From Tellurirhabdus rosea (GTDB lineage Bacteria; Bacteroidota; Bacteroidia; Cytophagales; Spirosomataceae): a stretch of 64,000 nucleotides of DNA. Shown here one piece after another: positions 50,511 through 59,879 of the stretch; the first letter of the stretch is position 1, and every line of letters starts with the position of its first letter. The DNA lies in NCBI RefSeq assembly GCF_026278345.1, contig NZ_CP111085.1, positions 2,726,001 through 2,790,000 on the forward strand. Reading direction: 5' to 3'. The notes below the pieces were generated by a model that had not been told where the DNA came from, searched no databases, and saw only the letters and a list, made by a program, of their open reading frames with translations. The translations under genes were made by a program, and so were the position numbers.

Positions 50511-51205
50511 ATTGTTAGTATACCGACCGACTGGCAGCCGGCCTGGAGCAACACCTCCGCACAGGCTTCCAGCGTCGCGCCCGTGGTGAGCACATCGTCG
50601 ACCAGAAGGATACGTAAGTTTTCAATAGCCCCGCGGTCTTCAATGGCAAACACCGACCCCACGTTCTCCCAGCGCTGCATGCGATCCTTGCGGGTCTGGC
50701 TTTCGGTCTTCTTTGTGCGTTTGAGCAGGTCAACCCGGTAGGGGATTTCGAGAGCTTCGGCCAGACCCTGCGCAAAGCAGTCCGCCTGGTTGTACCCCCG
50801 CTGCTGGTACCGGGCCGGATGCAGCGGAACCGGAACGATGACGTCCGACTCCACGGCAATACCGGCTTCTTCCTTCAACTGCTTTCCGTACCACCTGCCC
50901 AGCGCCAGACCGACATCCTGACGCTGTTTGTATTTCAGGGCGTGAATGAGTTTCTGCACCGGACCTTTTTTCTGAAAATATACATACGCATACACAAAGG
51001 CGACCGGCACCTTTCCGGCAAAACGGTTCATGAGGAAAGGGTCGTCCGGAGTGCGATGCAACAGGGTCTCGGGGAGCTTGAGCCGACAGCCCGTACAGAC
51101 GATTTCTTCCCCAGTTTCGAGGCCCGTCTGGCAGAGGAGACAGACATTGGGGAAGAACAGGTCGAGCAATTGAGGCCAGCCCGTACGAATCCATTGAACC
51201 ACCAT
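50495..51205 (-). CDS. ComF family phosphoribosyltransferase-like protein
   Basis: 236 residues. N-terminal zinc-binding Cys pattern C-L-L-C-Q-T-G...C-T-G-C (about 18-39) and a C-terminal PRTase domain with V-L-L-V-D-D-V-L-T-T-G-A-T-L (about 199-212). ComFC homologues act in uptake of single-stranded DNA during transformation; in most Bacteroidota the role is unproven. Its last codons form half of the terminator stem. Confidence 0.88.
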   Translation of the reverse strand: MVVQWIRTGWPQLLDLFFPNVCLLCQTGLETGEEIVCTGCRLKLPETLLHRTPDDPFLMNRFAGKVPVAFVYAYVYFQKKGPVQKLIHALKYKQRQDVGLALGRWYGKQLKEEAGIAVESDVIVPVPLHPARYQQRGYNQADCFAQGLAEALEIPYRVDLLKRTKKTESQTRKDRMQRWENVGSVFAIEDRGAIENLRILLVDDVLTTGATLEACAEVLLQAGCQSVGILTIAAAR

Positions 51206-51361
51206 AGCAGTTAACGGGTTTTTGATGTATATTCGTTAGACGCTCGCGCCACGAATAAGTCATGCTTCCGGCCTGAGTATCAGCCTTATTTTTTTAGCGA
51301 AATCGGCAACATTTCGCGCGCTGGCTTGTCCTTATTTTAATTAGTTTTTCGTTGAATAATT

Positions 51362-51724
51362 ATGGTGGATTTTGAGATTGAACACGAGTATGAGGCCGTG
51401 CTCGATTACCTTCAGGAAAATGTAGGAAAACGACCCGCTGATCTCAACAGCGTCCTGTTTCTGATTGGCGTACAGGAGTTGGGAAAAGGAGCCCTTTTTT
51501 TTACCAAGGAACAGAAGCAGGACCTGATGCACATTGCCATTTGTAAAATACTAAGTTTATCGGGTTACTATGAACTGGAAGGAGTAGACAAGGACGGCTG
51601 GCCCCACTGGAAGCTGGTCCAGCAACTTCCGCATGTGGATCTGCTGACGCAGGAGAAATTATTGAAACTACACGTAGTCAAATATTTTCAGGAAATGGCT
51701 CCGGAAGCCGGCTCCGAAAACTAA
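51362..51724 (+). CDS. Conserved hypothetical protein upstream of DUF4175
   Basis: 120 residues, acidic, helical, no signal or membrane segment. F-E-I-E-H-E-Y-E-A-V-L-D-Y-L-Q-E-N-V-G-K-R-P at the N-terminus and L-F-L-I-G-V-Q-E-L-G-K-G (about 31-42) are distinctive. I do not recognise a domain. It is 35 bp before the DUF4175 gene, so co-transcription and a linked function are probable. Confidence 0.7.
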   Translation: MVDFEIEHEYEAVLDYLQENVGKRPADLNSVLFLIGVQELGKGALFFTKEQKQDLMHIAICKILSLSGYYELEGVDKDGWPHWKLVQQLPHVDLLTQEKLLKLHVVKYFQEMAPEAGSEN

Positions 51725-51759
51725 TCATTACGCTTTACAACCCTTTCACACGACAACCC

Positions 51760-54700
51760 ATGATGCAGGCCTACGACTCGATTCAAACGCTCCTGCAGCG
51801 GCTTGAAGAGTACAAGAAGAAGTATTATTTAAACCAACTGGCGAAGGGCGGCATTTTCTTTCTGGCTTTTGCGCTGTCGGTTTATCTGTTTACCAACACG
51901 GCTGAGTACTTTGGCCGCTTCAGTTCGCCCGTGCGGGGAGCCTTGTTTTTCGGCTCCATTGCGCTTCTGGCGGGCGGCCTGTATTACTGGGTTGTCAAGC
52001 CGTTGATTCATCTGTTTGGTCTGCAGAGGCCCCTGTCCGATGATGAGGCGGCTCGGCAGATTGGTCACTATTTTCCGGAAGTGGGAGACAAGCTGCTGAA
52101 CACGCTTCAGCTAAGTGCTCTTACCCGCCAGCAGAGCGACCTGCTCCAGGCCAGTCTGAACCAGCGTTCGAGCCAGCTGCTGATTGTCCGCTTTGCCGAC
52201 GCCATTCAGATTGAAAAGAACCGGCGTTTTCTGAAATACGCGGTCATCCCGGCGCTGGCGATTGGGCTTATTCTGCTATTGTATCCGGCACTGTTAACTT
52301 CCTCTTCGACGCGAATTGTCCGCTACGATGAGGAGTTTGCCGATGAAGCCCCGTTTCAGTTTGTGGTCAAAAACCAGAATCTGCAGGCCTTCCGCAACGA
52401 AGATTTTACGCTGAATATGGCGCTGAACGGAAATGCTTTGCCGGAAGGCGTCTTTCTGGTCATCAACCAAACCCGCTTCAAACTGAGCGAAATGGAACGG
52501 GGTAGCTATACGTACACGTTTGATAATGTCCAGCGGGACGTGGCTTTTCATCTGGAAGCTTCCGGCTACAAATCCGGAAACTACGTGCTGAAGGTGGTCG
52601 ACCGGCCGAGTCTTCTGTCGTTCGACGTCAGTCTGATTTACCCGGCTTATCTGAACAAACCGGCGGAGCAGCTATCCAACGTGGGCAACCTGTTGGTGCC
52701 GGAAGGAACGACGGTCACCTGGCGTTTTGCCGCTTCGAATACGGATTCAGTTCGCATCAAATTCAGCGACGAGGTGGGCAGCCGGTTCGCCCAGAAGCAG
52801 TCGTCCGACGAATTTGAGATTGACCGGCTGGCCAAGCGCTCGACTCAGTATGCCGTCTATCTGAAGAACAAAGTCGCCTCGAACCGGGACAATATTCAGT
52901 ATAGTCTGAACGTCATTCCCGACCGTTTCCCGCAGGTTTCTCTGGAGAATTACCGGGACACCACCTACTTCAACTACATCGTTTTGGGCGGTTCGATTAC
53001 GGATGACCACGGCTTCTCGCGCCTCAATGTCCAGTACAAAGTCATCCGTGCCGGACAGGCTCCGGGCAATCGGTATGCTTCCATAGCTATTCCGTTTAAC
53101 CGTTCGGCGGCTACGCAGAACTTCTATTACCAGTGGGGTCTGGATTCGCTGAAAATGCAGCCGGGCGACCGTCTGGAGTATTTTGTGCAGGTCTGGGACA
53201 ACGATGCTCCTAACAACTACAAAAGCGCCCGGTCTTCCTTTGGTCAGTTCACCGTCCCGGATCAGAACAAACTCGAAGAGGAAGCGTCCCGCTCTGCCCA
53301 GCAGACCGAAAGCAAACTGGACAAAACGCTCGCCAAAACCCAGCAGCTGAAACGGGAACTGAACGCGCTGGAGAACCGCCTGCAGACGAAAAAGGGCCTC
53401 GACTTCCAGGATAAGAAACAGGCCGAGGAGCTTCTGAAAAAGCGGGAAGAGATCATGCAGGAGCTGAAGCAGCTGCAGGAACAGAACCGGATCAACAACG
53501 ACCGCCAGCAGCGCTTCAATCAGCAGAGTCCGGAACTCGCTCAGAAATTCGAGCAGTTGCAGAAGATGATGAATGAACTGATGGACCCGGAGACGCAGAA
53601 GCTGTACGAGGAACTCAAAAAGATGCTTGACCAGAAGCAGGACGAGCGGATGATCGACATGCTCGACAAGCTGAAAAATAAAGAGAAAAATCTGGAGAAA
53701 GAACTCGAACGGGCTCTCGAACTTTTCAAGCAGCTGCAAATGGAGCAGAAGATGGAAACGGCCATCAAAGACCTCGAAAAGCAGGCTGAGCAGCAGGAGA
53801 AATTAGCCGAAAAGACCGATCAGCAGAAAGCGGAAGACAAGCAGAAGGCCGACGATAAGCAGAAAGGAAAAGACGATAAGTCGGCTGAGAAAAATAAGGA
53901 GAACGGCAAGGACGACAAGCAGAACGGAAAAGACGATAAGCAGAACGGAAAAGACGATAAGCAGGAGGGTAAAGAAGATTCCGGCGAACTGCAAAAGGAG
54001 CAGGAGGAGCTTTCCAAGGAATTTGAGGAGACCAAAGAATCCCTGAAGGAAATTGAGAAGATGGCCGAGGACATGAAAAACGGACCCAAGCCGGATACCC
54101 AGAAAGACCTTCAGGAGCAGATTAGCGAGCAGCAGCAGCAGAGCCAGAAGCAACTTCAGCAAAAGCAGAATAACAAAGCGTCGCAGTCCCAGAAGAAGGC
54201 CGCTCAGCAGATGAAGCAGATGAGCCAGCAGTTGCAGGAGCAGATGGAGTCGCAGGAAGGGGAAGAAATGTCCGAAAACATGGACGACCTGCGGGACATT
54301 CTGGAGAACCTGCTGACGCTTTCCCACGACCAGGAGCGCCTGATGAAAGACTTCAAAGGCGTTTCTCTGCAGGACCCCCGCTTCGTGAAACTGGCTCAGG
54401 AGCAGTTGAAGCTTCAGGACGATGCCAAGATTATTGAAGATAGTCTGTATGCGCTCGCCAACCGGGTGATGCAAATACAGACGTTCGTGACCCGTGAGTT
54501 GAACAACATGAAAGGGTACATGGACGAAAGCGCCAAATACATCAAGGAGCGTCGTCTGAATGTGGCCACCGGGAAACAGCAGTTTGCGATGACCTCGATT
54601 AATAACCTGGCATTAATGCTGAGCGATGTCTTCAAGCAGATGCAACAGCAGATGAGCCAGATGTCTTCTTCCAGCTCAGGCAAAGGAAAGAAGAAAGGCC

Positions 54701-55227
54701 AGAAGCAGTCTCAGGGGCTTGGACAGATGCAGAAGAAGCTGAACGACCAGATGAAGAAAATGCTGCAGCAGGGCCAGGGCGGGCAGGGAGGTCGGCAAAT
54801 GTCCGAGGAACTGTCGCGGCTGGCGCAGGAGCAGGCCATGATTCGCAAAATGCTGAAGGAAATTCAGGATGCGCAGAAAGGCACGGAAGGCGGCAAAAAG
54901 CTTGGCAACGAGCTTCAGGAACTGATGAATAAAATGGATGAAACGGAGACCGATCTGGTGAATAAGCGGGTTAACCAAAACACCATGAAACGGCAGGAGG
55001 AAATGCTTACCCGCCTGCTCGAATCAGAGAAAGCCATCAAGGAACAGGAAGAAGACATGCAGCGGAAAGCCGAGCAGGCTAAACCCGTTCCACGCCTGAT
55101 TCCTCCGCAGCTCAACCAGCTGGCGAAAGAAAAGCAAAAGCAGGTCGAACTTCTGCGTTCGGTGCCGCCTAATCTTTCGCCGTTCTACAAACGCGAAGTG
55201 GACACCTACTTCAAACGGGTACAGTAA
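51760..55227 (+). CDS. DUF4175 family membrane-anchored coiled-coil protein
   Basis: 1155 residues. Two membrane helices near 28-47 and 58-78 and a third near 165-186 anchor it. A beta-rich part (about 190-500) is probably periplasmic, then a very long Gln/Lys/Glu-rich coiled coil runs to the end (about 505-1155), with a low-complexity K-D-D-K-Q-N-G segment at 705-735. Large DUF4175 proteins are found across Bacteroidota and Alphaproteobacteria; the function is not established. An intrinsic terminator follows. Confidence 0.85.
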   Translation: MMQAYDSIQTLLQRLEEYKKKYYLNQLAKGGIFFLAFALSVYLFTNTAEYFGRFSSPVRGALFFGSIALLAGGLYYWVVKPLIHLFGLQRPLSDDEAARQIGHYFPEVGDKLLNTLQLSALTRQQSDLLQASLNQRSSQLLIVRFADAIQIEKNRRFLKYAVIPALAIGLILLLYPALLTSSSTRIVRYDEEFADEAPFQFVVKNQNLQAFRNEDFTLNMALNGNALPEGVFLVINQTRFKLSEMERGSYTYTFDNVQRDVAFHLEASGYKSGNYVLKVVDRPSLLSFDVSLIYPAYLNKPAEQLSNVGNLLVPEGTTVTWRFAASNTDSVRIKFSDEVGSRFAQKQSSDEFEIDRLAKRSTQYAVYLKNKVASNRDNIQYSLNVIPDRFPQVSLENYRDTTYFNYIVLGGSITDDHGFSRLNVQYKVIRAGQAPGNRYASIAIPFNRSAATQNFYYQWGLDSLKMQPGDRLEYFVQVWDNDAPNNYKSARSSFGQFTVPDQNKLEEEASRSAQQTESKLDKTLAKTQQLKRELNALENRLQTKKGLDFQDKKQAEELLKKREEIMQELKQLQEQNRINNDRQQRFNQQSPELAQKFEQLQKMMNELMDPETQKLYEELKKMLDQKQDERMIDMLDKLKNKEKNLEKELERALELFKQLQMEQKMETAIKDLEKQAEQQEKLAEKTDQQKAEDKQKADDKQKGKDDKSAEKNKENGKDDKQNGKDDKQNGKDDKQEGKEDSGELQKEQEELSKEFEETKESLKEIEKMAEDMKNGPKPDTQKDLQEQISEQQQQSQKQLQQKQNNKASQSQKKAAQQMKQMSQQLQEQMESQEGEEMSENMDDLRDILENLLTLSHDQERLMKDFKGVSLQDPRFVKLAQEQLKLQDDAKIIEDSLYALANRVMQIQTFVTRELNNMKGYMDESAKYIKERRLNVATGKQQFAMTSINNLALMLSDVFKQMQQQMSQMSSSSSGKGKKKGQKQSQGLGQMQKKLNDQMKKMLQQGQGGQGGRQMSEELSRLAQEQAMIRKMLKEIQDAQKGTEGGKKLGNELQELMNKMDETETDLVNKRVNQNTMKRQEEMLTRLLESEKAIKEQEEDMQRKAEQAKPVPRLIPPQLNQLAKEKQKQVELLRSVPPNLSPFYKREVDTYFKRVQ
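53899..53961 (+). repeat. 21-bp tandem repeat within DUF4175
   Basis: Three 21-bp units (53899-53919, 53920-53940, 53941-53961); the last two are identical (CAGAACGGAAAAGACGATAA...). They encode N-G-K-D-D-K-Q repeats and could vary in number between strains. Confidence 0.8.
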
Positions 55228-55231
55228 CCAG

Positions 55232-55255
55232 GGGGGCATTAGCCCCCTTTTTTTT
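55232..55255 (+). terminator. Intrinsic terminator of DUF4175
   Basis: GGGGGC pairs with GCCCCC around a 4-nt loop, followed by eight T. Confidence 0.9.
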
Positions 55256-55317
55256 GGGTGAATTATTTAGATTGATGTCTTGTTCTTCAATCACTTCAAT
55301 TCCTTGGTGAACTAAAG

Positions 55318-55325
55318 TATCTTTG
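55318..55325 (+). promoter_or_regulatory. Candidate -7 box (TATCTTTG) for mnmG
   Basis: TAnnTTTG match about 87 bp before the mnmG start, between the upstream terminator and the parS-like site. Confidence 0.45.
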
Positions 55326-55359
55326 TGAAATATTCCGCACTTGATACAAATTCGCAAAA

Positions 55360-55375
55360 GTTTCCACGTGGAACA
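55360..55375. other. Candidate parS (ParB/Spo0J centromere) site
   Basis: GTTTCCACGTGGAACA matches the parS form TGTTCCACGTGGAACA at 14 of 16 positions: the right half CACGTGGAACA is perfect, the left half differs at its two outer bases. It lies in the spacer before mnmG, 4.5 kb from the DnaA-box cluster, where parS sites are usually found. Confidence 0.6.
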
Positions 55376-55411
55376 TTTGACGAAACTTGATAAAATAAAG
55401 CAAGCAAATTC

Positions 55412-57274
55412 ATGTTTGAACCGTATGATGTGATCGTAGTAGGAGCAGGGCATGCCGGTTGTGAAGCCGCCACGGCCGCCGCGACCCTGGGGTCGAAAGT
55501 GCTACTGATTACGATGAATATGCAGACCATTGCGCAGATGTCCTGCAACCCGGCTATGGGCGGAGTAGCCAAGGGCCAGATTGTTCGGGAGATCGATGCG
55601 CTGGGTGGTCAGTCCGGAATCATCAGCGACAAAACGATGATTCAGTTTCGGATGCTGAACCGGTCGAAAGGGCCCGCCATGTGGAGTCCCCGCTGCCAGA
55701 GCGACCGGATGCTGTTTGCCGGTGAATGGCGAACGGTTCTCGAACAAACTCCCAATGTTGACTTCTGGCAGGACACCGTCACCGAGGTTCTGGTGAAAGA
55801 CGGCCGTACGGTTGGCGTAAAGACCAGCATGGGCATGGAGATCGCCGCCCGGTCCGTCGTTCTAACCAACGGTACATTTCTTAACGGTCAGCTTTTCATT
55901 GGCGAAAAAGTTTTCGGGGGCGGAAGAACGGCCGAACGTTCGGCAACGGGCCTGACCGAACAGCTTATTTCCCTCGGCTTTGAAAGCGGCCGCATGAAAA
56001 CGGGCACTCCGCCGCGGGTCGATGGACGGAGCCTTGATTATTCGAAAATGGAAGAACAGCCCGGCGACGAAGAACCGGGTAAGTTTTCGTATCTGGATAC
56101 AAAGCCGCTGCGGAAACAGCGTAGTTGCTGGATTACCTACACGAATGAGGAAGTGCACCAGATTCTACGGACCGGTTTCGAAAAATCGCCCATGTTTACG
56201 GGCCGGATTAAAGGGCTTGGTCCCCGCTACTGCCCTTCGGTAGAGGATAAAATCAACCGATTCGCCGATAAAGACCGCCACCAGATTTTCGTGGAGCCGG
56301 AAGGATGGGACACCGTGGAAGTATACGTCAATGGATTTTCCACGTCGCTGCCCGAGGATGTTCAGATAAGTGCTCTGCGGAAAATTCCGGGCTTTGAAAA
56401 CGCCAAGATGTTTCGTCCGGGCTATGCCGTGGAATACGATTTCTTCCCGCCGACCCAGTTGAAGCCCACCCTCGAAACGCATCGGGTGAGCGGACTTTTC
56501 TTTGCCGGACAAATCAACGGGACCACAGGTTATGAGGAAGCCGCCTGCCAGGGATTGATGGCCGGCATCAACGCGCATAATCGTTCGCACGAATTGCCTG
56601 AATTTACCCTCCGTCGGTCGGAAGCGTATATCGGCGTTCTCATCGACGACCTCATCAACAAAGGGACGGAAGAACCCTACCGGATGTTTACCTCCCGCGC
56701 CGAATACCGGACGCTGCTTCGCCAGGATAACGCGGATTTGCGCCTGACCGAAAAAAGCTACGCCATTGGTCTCGCCTCCCAGGAGCGTTACGACCGGGTG
56801 GTTGCCAAGCGGGCCAATGTAGCGGCCATCGTGTCGGAGTTGAAGCAAATGCGGGTTCTACCGGAGGAAATAAACGGCTATCTGCAATCGCTCGGCAGCG
56901 CGCCAACCCGGGAAAAAACCTCGGTTTATAACCTGTTGAAACGGCCGGAAGTAAGCTTCGACGAACTTCCACAACTGGGCCAGTCCGTAGCGGATTACCT
57001 AACGCAGTTCGACCGGGAAACCGTGGAAGAAGCGGTCATTTCGGTGAAGTACGAAAGCTATGTGGAAAAGGAACAGCTGAATGTGGAAAAGATGGAAAAG
57101 CTCGAAAGTCTTTCCATTCATCCCAACTTCAACTACGACCGGCTAGCGGCCCTTTCGTTTGAAGGGAAGGAGAAGTTGAAACGCATTCGTCCGCAAACCA
57201 TTGGCCAGGCATCCCGCATCAGCGGAGTGAGCCCTTCCGATATTTCAATTTTAATGGTGTATCTAGGTCGGTAA
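55412..57274 (+). CDS. mnmG: tRNA uridine-5-carboxymethylaminomethyl modification enzyme MnmG
   Basis: 620 residues. With MnmE it forms the cmnm5 group on U34 of several tRNAs, using FAD, NADH and methylene-THF. FAD motif [11 protein letters not shown] (10-20), family block [13 protein letters not shown] (about 44-56), the catalytic Cys in R-K-Q-R-S-C-W (about 236), G-T-P-P-R-V-D-G-R and the C-terminal MnmE-binding helical domain. The gene (gidA) often lies beside the origin, as it seems to here. Two bp before the methyltransferase gene. Confidence 0.96.
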   Translation: MFEPYDVIVVGAGHAGCEAATAAATLGSKVLLITMNMQTIAQMSCNPAMGGVAKGQIVREIDALGGQSGIISDKTMIQFRMLNRSKGPAMWSPRCQSDRMLFAGEWRTVLEQTPNVDFWQDTVTEVLVKDGRTVGVKTSMGMEIAARSVVLTNGTFLNGQLFIGEKVFGGGRTAERSATGLTEQLISLGFESGRMKTGTPPRVDGRSLDYSKMEEQPGDEEPGKFSYLDTKPLRKQRSCWITYTNEEVHQILRTGFEKSPMFTGRIKGLGPRYCPSVEDKINRFADKDRHQIFVEPEGWDTVEVYVNGFSTSLPEDVQISALRKIPGFENAKMFRPGYAVEYDFFPPTQLKPTLETHRVSGLFFAGQINGTTGYEEAACQGLMAGINAHNRSHELPEFTLRRSEAYIGVLIDDLINKGTEEPYRMFTSRAEYRTLLRQDNADLRLTEKSYAIGLASQERYDRVVAKRANVAAIVSELKQMRVLPEEINGYLQSLGSAPTREKTSVYNLLKRPEVSFDELPQLGQSVADYLTQFDRETVEEAVISVKYESYVEKEQLNVEKMEKLESLSIHPNFNYDRLAALSFEGKEKLKRIRPQTIGQASRISGVSPSDISILMVYLGR

Positions 57275-57275
57275 T

Positions 57276-58166
57276 ATGACGCTTGAATTTGTAAAAACGT
57301 GCCCGGTCTGCGGCGCTGATTCGTTTACAGACTGGCTTACCTGCCAGGACAATCTGGTATCCGGAGAGGCTTTTACCATTCAGCAATGCCGCGAGTGTGA
57401 TTTTAAACTGACCAATCCGCGGCCAACCCCCGACAGCATTGGTCGTTATTACCAGTCCAGCGAGTACATTTCCCATAGTGATACCCGGAAAGGTTTAATC
57501 AGCCAGCTCTACCATTCGGTGCGCTCGATTACACTGAAGCAAAAGGTAAGTCTGATCGACAGCCTGCAGCCGGGCCGAGGTCAATTGCTCGACGTGGGCT
57601 GCGGCTCGGGCTATTTTTTGGCGGAGGCGAAAGAGGCGGGATGGCAGGTGTCGGGAATGGAGCCGGATGAGCAGGCCCGGGCGCAAGCCATTCAACGGAC
57701 GGGCCACACCATCGCGCCGTCGCTGCCGGAATTACCCGTGAAATCGCCGTTTGATGTAGTCACGCTCTGGCACGTTCTCGAACATATCCATGCGCTGGAG
57801 GACACCCTGCAGTGGTTCAAAGCCCATATCCGAACGGGCGGACACCTGGTCATCGCTGTTCCGAATTATGAATCATGGGACGCAAAAGCTTACCGTCGGG
57901 AGTGGGCGGCCTTTGACGTTCCCCGGCACCTTTACCATTTCGCGCCGAAAACGCTGGGAAAATTACTGGCCAAACATGGCTTCCAGATTCAGGAGCAGAA
58001 GCCCATGCTTTTCGACGCTTTTTACGTAAATCTCCTGAGTACAAAAAATCGGGATGGAAAGCCTGCCTACCTTGAAAGTTTTCTGAACGGACTTCGTTCT
58101 AATTGGGAGGCGTACCGCAATGGCGGTAATTATTCGAGTGTAATCTATATTGCAAAAGCAGTCTGA
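57276..58166 (+). CDS. Class I SAM-dependent methyltransferase with N-terminal zinc ribbon
   Basis: 296 residues. N-terminal C-P-V-C (6-9) and C-R-E-C (about 40-43) suggest a small zinc ribbon. The methyltransferase domain has motif I L-L-D-V-G-C-G-S-G-Y-F (about 105-115) and L-W-H-V-L-E-H-I (about 166), typical of methyltransferase_23-type proteins near surface-glycan genes. The substrate is unknown. It starts one base after the mnmG stop, so it is co-expressed. An intrinsic terminator follows. Confidence 0.88.
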   Translation: MTLEFVKTCPVCGADSFTDWLTCQDNLVSGEAFTIQQCRECDFKLTNPRPTPDSIGRYYQSSEYISHSDTRKGLISQLYHSVRSITLKQKVSLIDSLQPGRGQLLDVGCGSGYFLAEAKEAGWQVSGMEPDEQARAQAIQRTGHTIAPSLPELPVKSPFDVVTLWHVLEHIHALEDTLQWFKAHIRTGGHLVIAVPNYESWDAKAYRREWAAFDVPRHLYHFAPKTLGKLLAKHGFQIQEQKPMLFDAFYVNLLSTKNRDGKPAYLESFLNGLRSNWEAYRNGGNYSSVIYIAKAV

Positions 58167-58179
58167 CCCTATTTCTGCG

Positions 58180-58210
58180 ACGCCCCGAAAAGCCTATTCG
58201 GGGCGTTTGT
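58180..58210 (+). terminator. Intrinsic terminator after the methyltransferase
   Basis: ACGCCCCGAA pairs with TTCGGGGCGT around a 7-nt loop; the tail TTGTG is weak. It ends just before the next gene's start. Confidence 0.6.
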
Positions 58211-58216
58211 GTGCCT

Positions 58217-59824
58217 ATGAAAACCACGTTATCCGTTCTGCTCTTTTTTCTCGCCGCTTTGTTTTTCCTGGATTCCTGCTCCCAGGTCGTCCCTCCGGTG
58301 GGTGGAAAAAAGGACACGCTGGCTCCGGTCCTGACCGAAAGTTTACCCATCAACCGGCAGAAAAACTTCAAGGGGCAAATCATTGAACTGACGTTTAACG
58401 AAGACATCCGCCTCGACAACCCGAATCAGAAGATCATTATCACGCCGCAGCCCGACGAAATTTTCCGGGTCAAAGCCCGTCCAAACAGCTTCCGGATTCT
58501 GTTCGAGAAACCGTTGAAGGACAGCACAACCTATACGCTGAACTTTACGGATGCGGTAAAAGATGTGAACGAAGGCAATCCGGCGCTTAATCTCAAACTG
58601 GTTTTCAGCACCGGTAACCTCATCGATTCGCTTCGGGTGCGGGGCAATGTAGTGGATCTGCAAACCGGTCTGCCTGTTCTGAATACTTTGGTGGGATTGT
58701 ACATTCCTTCGGACACCTTGACGCCGACCAGAATAAAACCCTACTTCTTTACCCGAACGGATACCTCGGGCAACTTCAATCTGGAAAACATCCGTTCCGG
58801 CACTTACCGGGTTTTCGCCTTCGATGACAAAAACCTGAATCTGCTTTACAACCCGGGCGTCGAGCGCGTGGCTTTTCTGCGGGACTCGCTGGTAGTAAAC
58901 CGAAATGTGGATACCCTGAAGTTTGAGTTGTTTCCTTATTACAATACGCCGCCGCGCGTATCCCGTACGGAGCAGCGGGCTTCCAGCTACACGCTGGTTT
59001 TTGACCGGGGCCTCACCGACTACCGAACACAGTTTGCTAACCCCGCCGACAGCCTTCCGTCGTTTCTTCGAACGCCTTCCGAACTGACTTTTTTCAACAC
59101 TAGCTCATCAACAGATACCATCCGCGTCCAGATCAATGCGCTGGACTCCCTGGGTAATACGGCCACTCTCAACCAGGGAATTCGTTTCCGTCAGGCCAGT
59201 CGGCAAGAAAAGCCGGTGGCGCTGGAAGCAAGAGTGCAGCCCGGAACGGGCGACGACATCGAACGGAACGCAAAATTTGTCATTCAGTTCTCCAAACCGG
59301 TGGCGCGCACCACTCCCGATTCCATCCGGTTATTTACGGATAGTCTGACGCTGGTGCCGCTGGCCGCTGAAAATTTTGTCTGGAGTAACAGCCGCACGCA
59401 GTTAACCATTACCAAAAGCACCCCCGCCCGGCAGTCGATCCGGTTTATGCTCGGCAAGGGCGCTTTTATCAGTATTCAGAACGACTCAACCGCCGCAGCC
59501 CGATACCAGTATGCACTCCGGAACCCGGAAAATTACGGCGTGCTTTTCGGGCAGATAAACACAACAGAGCCAAAATTCATCGTAGAACTGTTGAATGAAA
59601 ACTTCAAGGTGGTAGACCGGCAGTTCAACACGCCAACGTACCGCTTTACGTACGTGAAGCCTGGCAAATACCGGCTCCGTGTCATTCTGGACAAAAACGG
59701 CAACGGCAAATGGGATAGCGGCAACTTACCGGAACGCCAGCTCCCCGAGCCCATTATCCACTACCCAACCGTGATTCCGCTGAAGCAGAACTTCGAATAC
59801 AGCCAGGATATCAACACATTGTAG
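58217..59824 (+). CDS. Ig-like (Big_5) domain lipoprotein
   Basis: 535 residues from the ATG at 58217 (another Met is two codons upstream). Lipoprotein signal with Cys21 (F-F-L-D-S-C-S-Q). The first domain, with P-P-V-G-G-K-K-D-T-L-A-P, I-E-L-T-F-N-E-D-I and Y-T-L-N-F-T-D-A-V, is the Big_5 Ig-like fold; a second similar domain (I-Q-F-S-K-P-V near 355) follows, and D-K-N-G-N-G-K-W-D-S-G near 500 looks like a calcium-binding loop. Common conserved envelope protein of Bacteroidota, role unknown. An intrinsic terminator separates it from the origin block. Confidence 0.85.
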   Translation: MKTTLSVLLFFLAALFFLDSCSQVVPPVGGKKDTLAPVLTESLPINRQKNFKGQIIELTFNEDIRLDNPNQKIIITPQPDEIFRVKARPNSFRILFEKPLKDSTTYTLNFTDAVKDVNEGNPALNLKLVFSTGNLIDSLRVRGNVVDLQTGLPVLNTLVGLYIPSDTLTPTRIKPYFFTRTDTSGNFNLENIRSGTYRVFAFDDKNLNLLYNPGVERVAFLRDSLVVNRNVDTLKFELFPYYNTPPRVSRTEQRASSYTLVFDRGLTDYRTQFANPADSLPSFLRTPSELTFFNTSSSTDTIRVQINALDSLGNTATLNQGIRFRQASRQEKPVALEARVQPGTGDDIERNAKFVIQFSKPVARTTPDSIRLFTDSLTLVPLAAENFVWSNSRTQLTITKSTPARQSIRFMLGKGAFISIQNDSTAAARYQYALRNPENYGVLFGQINTTEPKFIVELLNENFKVVDRQFNTPTYRFTYVKPGKYRLRVILDKNGNGKWDSGNLPERQLPEPIIHYPTVIPLKQNFEYSQDINTL

Positions 59825-59850
59825 ATAAGTCTCTGAAATCAGACCTTGCA

Positions 59851-59872
59851 AACCCGCTTCGGCGGGTTTTTT
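59851..59872 (+). terminator. Intrinsic terminator before the origin block
   Basis: AACCCGC-TTCG-GCGGGTT followed by TTTT. Confidence 0.88.
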
Positions 59873-59879
59873 CGTTTGT

